10,694 nucleotides of DNA from Betaproteobacteria bacterium (GTDB taxonomy: Bacteria > Pseudomonadota > Gammaproteobacteria > Burkholderiales > SG8-39). Under the pieces are notes generated by a model. The model was not told where the DNA came from. It was given only the letters and a program-made list of their open reading frames with translations, and did no database searches. Made by a program: the position numbers and the translations under genes. Shown piece by piece: positions 6,783-10,694 of this stretch. Within the stretch, counting starts at the first letter, position 1; each line of letters opens with the position of its first letter. Where the stretch lies: NCBI GenBank assembly GCA_009693435.1, contig SHXF01000132.1:1-10694 (forward strand). Direction: 5' to 3'.

Positions 6783-8740
6783 TCCACGTCCAGCGCGTCG
6801 AGACGCTGGCGTCGGCGGGGGACGTGGATGCCCTGCTTGCTTCGCTGAATGCGCAGCCGGGCGTGTGGATGGGGAGCGACGTGCAGTCTGACGGTCTTTT
6901 CCGCAAAGAATCCATGGCTTGTGCAGTTCCCGAGCTGCGCTTTTGCCTTGACGGCATGCGTTTGATGGTCACGCCGATGTCGACCGCTGGAACGGACATG
7001 CTTGCGGTCGTTCGTCCACTGGCCGCGTTCGCCGAAACGCATGGCGGCCTCGTTGCTGTCGTGGACAGCGGCAAGGCCGTGGTCAACGTTCTCAGGCAGT
7101 TCCTTGCTGCGTTCACGCCGGCGTCGCCGGAACTTGCGCTTTATGGCGCGCTCAGCTTCGACTATTTCCGCCTGGCAAGCGACGATGCGCTGCCGGACGA
7201 CAACCGCCGCAGGCTGGTGCTGTACTTCCCGCAACGCGTGCTGCGCGCGGATGAAAGCGAGACGCGTTGGATCGATTTCCGTTTCGACGGGAAGCCGTCC
7301 TCGCGGTGCGACGCGGTGTTCGATCCGGCTTTCGTTGCCGCGGGCGAGGCCGGGGAACCCGCCGGAGTGCATGCCGCGCGGGTGGCGAAAGGCATTGACC
7401 GGTTACGCCGCGCGGAGCTGTTTTCCCTCGTGCTCAGCCAGGCATTCCGGTGGCGCACCGCGACGCCCCCGGCCGCGGCCTTTCGCGCGCTGCGAGGGCG
7501 AAATCCCTATCCGGCCATGTTCTTCTGCAACCTCGGCGGCGGCGAGGTCCTGTTCGGTGCGTCTCCGGACCTTCAGGTCCGTGCAAATGGGCAATGGGTC
7601 GAAGCCGCGCCGGTGTGCGGCACGGTGCGCCGCGGCGCCGACCCGATCGAAGACCAGGCGCAGGCGTACGCGCTGCTCGAATCGGAGAAGGAGGGCGCCG
7701 CGATCGCGCTTTGCGCCGATGCCGCGGCCAGCGACATGGCGCAGGTCTGCGTGACGGGAACTGTCGAGTTGATCTCGCACCGGCGCGTTCATTTCTTCAG
7801 CACCATCATCCATGCGGTGGATCATCTGCGTGGAAGACGCAAGCCGGATCGGGACGGATTTGACATCCTGCTTGCACACTCGGCCCCGGCCACCGTCACC
7901 GGACTGCCCAAGGCGAGGGCGATCAGGGCGATCGAGGAGTTGGAATCCGGGACGCGCGGCTGGTATGCGGGCGCAGTGGCGCGGATCGGCACGGACGCCA
8001 GCGTCGAGGCTTACACGATCCTGCGCGCAGCCCGGGTGGCCGACGGGGTGGCGGAGATCCGCGTCGGCGGAAACATCCTCGCCGACTCCGATCCGATGAG
8101 CGAGGAGCAAGAAACTCGCCTCAAGGCCGAAACGTTGTTCCAGGTGCTGGATGGCGCACCGCGCAGTGACATCCGGTCCAAACCCGACCTGAGTCGGTGG
8201 GGCATTCGCTTCGTCCCGGGTGATGACCCGTCCCGTGCCCGTCTGGCCGATGCACTCGCGCGCGCAGGAGCGATGGAATCCGGGGATGCCGAGGTGCTCG
8301 TCCTTTCGGGAATTCCGTCGCGGGCTCCACTCAAGCAGGCGCCCTTGCTCGCAGTCGGCGACGGAGCGCTGTGGCTTCTAAAATTGGATGGTGCGCGAGG
8401 TGCGTCGCTCCCGGTACCGGCGTTCGCGCGTACCGTGCATTGCAGCGCGGAGCGCGACGGATTCCTGGCGGAACTGGGTTCGTTCCAGGCAGGGTGGTAC
8501 GCGGATGAGGGCATCAGCCGCGACGCGATCCCGCCGGGATGGCGTGCCTCGGCCGTCAGCCGCGAGGGGTGGGTGCTCGCGGCCGAACATCGCGAGCGGC
8601 CTGCGTGCGCCCTGCTGTTTCGGCCCGATTCGGTGCTGTCGCTGCGCGGTGCAACAGGCGTCCGGGCACTGCGTGCGGCGCTCGTCTGGCTCGACGGCTA
8701 TGGTACTTTCGATCGTCAGTCGGATCCGGAGGCAGCATGA
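6779..8740 (+). CDS. TrpE-TrpG-like fusion: chorismate-binding domain plus inactive-looking glutamine amidotransferase domain
   Basis: 653 residues, GTG start overlapping the upstream stop. Residues 1-455 resemble fused anthranilate synthases (TrpE(G), PhzE-like): GASPD (260-264), GTVRRG (281-286), H345 in STIIHAVDH, TVTGLPKA (372-379), WYAGAV (395-400), RVGGNILADSDP and EEQETRLKA (442-450). Residues about 470-640 align with a class I amidotransferase by their end (AGWYA, WVLAAEH, LLFRPDSV). Key positions are changed. In the synthase domain the general-acid Glu of SPE is D264, and the second Glu of KExxE (a Mg ligand in TrpE/MbtI) is A308, while E305, E442 and E445 remain. The usual RND is ASD (317-319). 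In the amidotransferase domain the nucleophile Cys of GVCLG is G527, and HPE is RPD (615-617). Glutamine use seems lost and chorismate chemistry is doubtful. The gene is long and unbroken, which argues for a maintained function. Confidence 0.82.
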   Translation: MIHVQRVETLASAGDVDALLASLNAQPGVWMGSDVQSDGLFRKESMACAVPELRFCLDGMRLMVTPMSTAGTDMLAVVRPLAAFAETHGGLVAVVDSGKAVVNVLRQFLAAFTPASPELALYGALSFDYFRLASDDALPDDNRRRLVLYFPQRVLRADESETRWIDFRFDGKPSSRCDAVFDPAFVAAGEAGEPAGVHAARVAKGIDRLRRAELFSLVLSQAFRWRTATPPAAAFRALRGRNPYPAMFFCNLGGGEVLFGASPDLQVRANGQWVEAAPVCGTVRRGADPIEDQAQAYALLESEKEGAAIALCADAAASDMAQVCVTGTVELISHRRVHFFSTIIHAVDHLRGRRKPDRDGFDILLAHSAPATVTGLPKARAIRAIEELESGTRGWYAGAVARIGTDASVEAYTILRAARVADGVAEIRVGGNILADSDPMSEEQETRLKAETLFQVLDGAPRSDIRSKPDLSRWGIRFVPGDDPSRARLADALARAGAMESGDAEVLVLSGIPSRAPLKQAPLLAVGDGALWLLKLDGARGASLPVPAFARTVHCSAERDGFLAELGSFQAGWYADEGISRDAIPPGWRASAVSREGWVLAAEHRERPACALLFRPDSVLSLRGATGVRALRAALVWLDGYGTFDRQSDPEAA

Positions 8741-9705
8741 ACAAGCGCGTGATGTTGACGACCGTCCTGCTCGCCGCAGCTTGCGCCGGCGCTGCGCTCG
8801 CGCAGCCGTGGCCGTCGCGGCCGGTCAAGCTGGTGGTTTCCTTCCCGCCTGGCACGACGCCCGATACCGTGGCGCGCGTGGTGGCGCCGAGGATGCAGGA
8901 GGCGCTGGGCCAACCCGTGATCGTGGAGAACCGTGCCGGTGCGGGCGGCAACGTCGCGGCGGACGCCGTCGCCAAGTCGCCTGCGGACGGCTACACGATG
9001 CTGGTGAGCACCAATGCAGCCGCAGCTACGAACAAGGTGCTCTACGACAACCTGCCGTACGACCCGGAACGCGACCTGGCGACGATTTCGCTGCTGGCGA
9101 CCGCGCCGCAGGCGCTGGTCACGCACGTTAGCGTCCCAGTGAAGTCGTTCAAGGAATTCATCGCCCACCTGAGGGCGAATCCGGGGCGCCTGTCCTATGG
9201 GACGACGGGTAGCGGCAGCGCAGCGCACCTCACCATGGAACTGCTCAAGTCCGATGCGAAAGTGTTCGTGGTGCACATTCCCTATCGCGGATTCCCGCAG
9301 GCCGTGACTGACACGCTGGCGGGGAACATTCACACCATGTTTGCGATCATTCCGGGGGTCTTGCCGCACATTAAGGCGGGAAAGCTGACCCCCCTGGCAG
9401 TGACGGCGCTGAAGCGCAGCGACCTGCTGCCCGATGTGCCGAGCGTGAAGGAACTGGGCTACCCTCAGCTCGAGTCGCTGGCGTGGATCGGCATGCTGGC
9501 GCCGGCAAAGACGCCCCCTGAGGTCATCGAGCGCCTCTCGCAAGAGGCTCGCAAGGCGCTGGCATCGCCGGATTCGCGCAAGGTGCTGACAAACGCCGGC
9601 TTCGACGTCGCCGGCACGACCCCGGCGGAGTTCCGCGCCTGGCAGCAGGCCGAGATCGCCAAGTGGGGCAAGGTGATCCGTGCCACGGGCGCAAAGCCCG
9701 ACTGA
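8737..9705 (+). CDS. Tripartite tricarboxylate transporter-type substrate-binding protein (Bug/TctC family)
   Basis: 322 residues with signal peptide MNKRVMLTTVLLAAACAGAALA (cleavage about 22/23), giving a mature start QPWPSRPVKLVV typical of Bug proteins. Other hallmarks: PPGTTPDTVAR (37-47), VENRAGAGGNVAADAVAKS (63-81), PADGYTM (82-88) and the C-terminal PAEFRAW segment. It should bind a small carboxylate in the periplasm. No TctA/TctB membrane partners are present in the window, so it is an orphan, which is common for this family in betaproteobacteria. GGAGG precedes the ATG at 8737, which overlaps the upstream stop as ATGA. It sits between two chorismate-family genes. Confidence 0.93.
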   Translation: MNKRVMLTTVLLAAACAGAALAQPWPSRPVKLVVSFPPGTTPDTVARVVAPRMQEALGQPVIVENRAGAGGNVAADAVAKSPADGYTMLVSTNAAAATNKVLYDNLPYDPERDLATISLLATAPQALVTHVSVPVKSFKEFIAHLRANPGRLSYGTTGSGSAAHLTMELLKSDAKVFVVHIPYRGFPQAVTDTLAGNIHTMFAIIPGVLPHIKAGKLTPLAVTALKRSDLLPDVPSVKELGYPQLESLAWIGMLAPAKTPPEVIERLSQEARKALASPDSRKVLTNAGFDVAGTTPAEFRAWQQAEIAKWGKVIRATGAKPD

Positions 9706-9712
9706 GGTTCGC

Positions 9713-10003
9713 GTGGGCGCCGAGCACTGCGATAGCCTGGATCAGGTGCGGGAGCGGATCGACGCGCTTGACCGAGCGATCGTTCGCCTGCTGGCGGAGC
9801 GCGGGCAATACGTCGCGCAGGCGGCCGTTTTCAAGCGCGACCCAGAGTCGGTGCGTGCCCCACAGAGAGCGTCCGAGGTGATCGCCAGCGCGGTCAAAAT
9901 CGGCGTGCAGGAAGGCGCGGAGGGCGTTGTTATCGAACGGATCTACCGGGAAATCGTGGCGGCGTTCACGGACGCCGAAATGCGACGCCACTTGAGCAAA
10001 TGA
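9713..10003 (+). CDS. Chorismate mutase type II (AroQ fold), PchB-like
   Basis: 96 residues from GTG 9713, the chosen start: GAGG lies 5 nt upstream and the AroQ helix begins at residue 8. A GTG at 9680 (107 residues, AAGG-type site, overlapping the Bug gene) is the alternative. The helix SLDQVRERIDALDRAIVRLL and QYVAQAAVFKR match PchB, the isochorismate pyruvate lyase/chorismate mutase of Pseudomonas. By position R13, R30 and K41 correspond to PchB R14, R31 and K42, and E89 stands where PchB and E. coli mutase have Gln; Glu is found there in the yeast enzyme. The active site looks complete. It would turn chorismate into prephenate, or isochorismate into salicylate plus pyruvate. No isochorismate synthase of normal type is in view, so plain mutase is the safer reading. 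Confidence 0.85.
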   Translation: MGAEHCDSLDQVRERIDALDRAIVRLLAERGQYVAQAAVFKRDPESVRAPQRASEVIASAVKIGVQEGAEGVVIERIYREIVAAFTDAEMRRHLSK

Positions 10004-10018
10004 TGCGCCGCAAGAAAG

Positions 10019-10048
10019 TTGACATGCACGACCGTCGCCAGCTATAAT
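10019..10048 (+). promoter_or_regulatory. Near-consensus sigma-70 promoter for tRNA-fMet (and perhaps the rRNA operon)
   Basis: TTGACA at 10019-10024 and TATAAT at 10043-10048 are both perfect hexamers with an 18-bp spacer. The expected transcription start is about 10055, 9 nt before the tRNA. It is the strongest promoter in the window and lies 15 bp after the chorismate mutase stop. No A/T-rich UP element is evident upstream. No other convincing promoter was found between here and 16S. Confidence 0.9.
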
Positions 10049-10063
10049 CTTTTGCTCACCGGA

Positions 10064-10140
10064 CGCGGGGTGGAGCAGTCTGGCAGCTCGTCGGGCTCAT
10101 AACCCGAAGGTCAGAGGTTCAAATCCTCTCCCCGCAACCA
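10064..10140 (+). tRNA. Initiator tRNA-fMet (anticodon CAT)
   Basis: A 77-nt tRNA with encoded CCA end. The anticodon loop CTCATAA is flanked by TCGGG/CCCGA, giving the three consecutive G-C pairs specific to initiator tRNA. The first base C does not pair with A72 (CGCGGGG against CCCCGCA), the second initiator mark, which is needed for formylation and blocks elongator use. The T arm AGAGG-TTCAAAT-CCTCT is standard. A strong promoter precedes it, and the rRNA leader follows directly. Confidence 0.98.
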
Positions 10141-10154
10141 ACGCCTCCGGGCGT
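10141..10154 (+). other. Tight hairpin directly after the tRNA CCA end
   Basis: ACGCC pairs perfectly with GGCGT around TCCG. The loop and closing pair form C(UNCG)G, one of the extra-stable RNA tetraloops. It starts at the base after CCA. There is no T run behind it, so it looks more like a processing or pausing element than a terminator. Its 3' arm overlaps a second possible stem, GCGTGC (10151-10156) with GCACGC (10173-10178). Confidence 0.6.
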
Positions 10155-10175
10155 GCAGTAGCGTCTAGCGGCGCA

Positions 10176-10188
10176 CGCTCTTTAAAAA
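10176..10188 (+). promoter_or_regulatory. rRNA boxA antitermination site
   Basis: CGCTCTTTAAAAA matches the rRNA boxA TGCTCTTTAACAA at 11 of 13 positions. It lies about 125 nt before the mature 16S start, a normal leader position. It would recruit NusB-NusE and the antitermination complex. The segment just before it can pair as a stem, as in the boxB part of other rRNA leaders. Confidence 0.75.
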
Positions 10189-10203
10189 TTTGCAGCCGAT
10201 AAG

Positions 10204-10245
10204 TGTGGGCGCTTGATCGTAGGGTCAAGGTATCAAGTGCTCACA
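10204..10245 (+). other. Long hairpin in the rRNA leader
   Basis: TGTGGGCGCTTGAT (10204-10217) pairs along all 14 bases with ATCAAGTGCTCACA (10232-10245), two pairs being G-U, around a 14-nt loop. The two wobbles show it is an RNA rather than a DNA-level palindrome. It follows boxA and precedes 16S by about 68 nt, so a role in antitermination or pre-16S folding and cleavage is likely. Confidence 0.75.
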
Positions 10246-10312
10246 ACAAGTACACGCAAAGCAGTATTGAAGCTCCGTTTACTTTGAGTGAGATGTAGTA
10301 ATTGCACGGATT

Positions 10313-10694
<382 letters not shown>

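Larger units (their letters stand above)
10141..10312 (+). other. 16S rRNA leader region
   Basis: The 172 nt between tRNA-fMet and the mature 16S start contain no gene. They hold a tetraloop hairpin, a boxA antitermination site, the TTTGCAGCCGATAAGTGTGG segment that resembles leaders of other betaproteobacterial rRNA operons, and a long hairpin. The last about 65 nt before 16S show nothing further that I can name. Much of this leader should be removed by RNase III and other nucleases during 16S maturation. Confidence 0.7.

Overview
The window looks like a chromosomal segment of a GC-rich betaproteobacterium (Burkholderiales/Nitrosomonadales-like, genus not resolvable). Three things point there: the 16S rRNA start carries the betaproteobacterial string GGAATTTTGGACAATGGGCG, the rRNA leader has a typical betaproteobacterial layout, and there is a periplasmic binding protein of the Bug/TctC type, a family greatly expanded in Burkholderiales.

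Layout, left to right. (1) 1-166 is the right end of an IS3-family insertion sequence: the last 41 residues of the transposase plus the terminal repeat. It has landed inside a minus-strand Rieske-type ring-hydroxylating oxygenase gene and cut it in the middle of the iron-sulfur motif (167-499). (2) Divergent from that wreck is an intact DUF1989 (urea carboxylase-associated/carboxyguanidine deiminase-like) gene, 542-1141. (3) A conserved housekeeping block follows: 4.5S SRP RNA (ffs), dnaX, ybaB/ebfC and recR, the last two overlapping by 4 bp with a TTG start on recR. (4) Only 21 bp behind recR starts a tightly packed accessory run of seven genes, 3888-10003. It comprises an SsuA/TauA/NMT1-type ABC importer (binding protein, ATPase, permease), a 2-hydroxychromene-2-carboxylate isomerase-like gene with a large internal deletion, a TrpE-TrpG-like fusion that has lost several catalytic residues in both halves, an orphan Bug binding protein, and a small AroQ/PchB-type chorismate mutase. 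(5) The window ends with a near-consensus sigma-70 promoter, an initiator tRNA-fMet gene, an rRNA leader with boxA and strong hairpins, and the first 382 nt of 16S rRNA.

How they fit together. ffs-dnaX-ybaB-recR is a widespread arrangement and needs no special explanation. The accessory run is probably co-transcribed: gaps are at most 21 bp and there are four overlaps or near-overlaps. It combines uptake proteins with chorismate-related proteins. Whether the TrpE-like protein still acts on chorismate is the main open question. The tRNA-fMet promoter is the only convincing one seen upstream of 16S, so the initiator tRNA may be the first gene of the rRNA operon.

The most unusual items are the doubly degenerate TrpE-G fusion paired with an apparently intact chorismate mutase, the internally deleted isomerase just upstream of it, the IS insertion exactly between the two halves of a Rieske motif, and the tRNA-fMet in the rRNA leader. 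All assignments come from reading the sequence; no database search was run.
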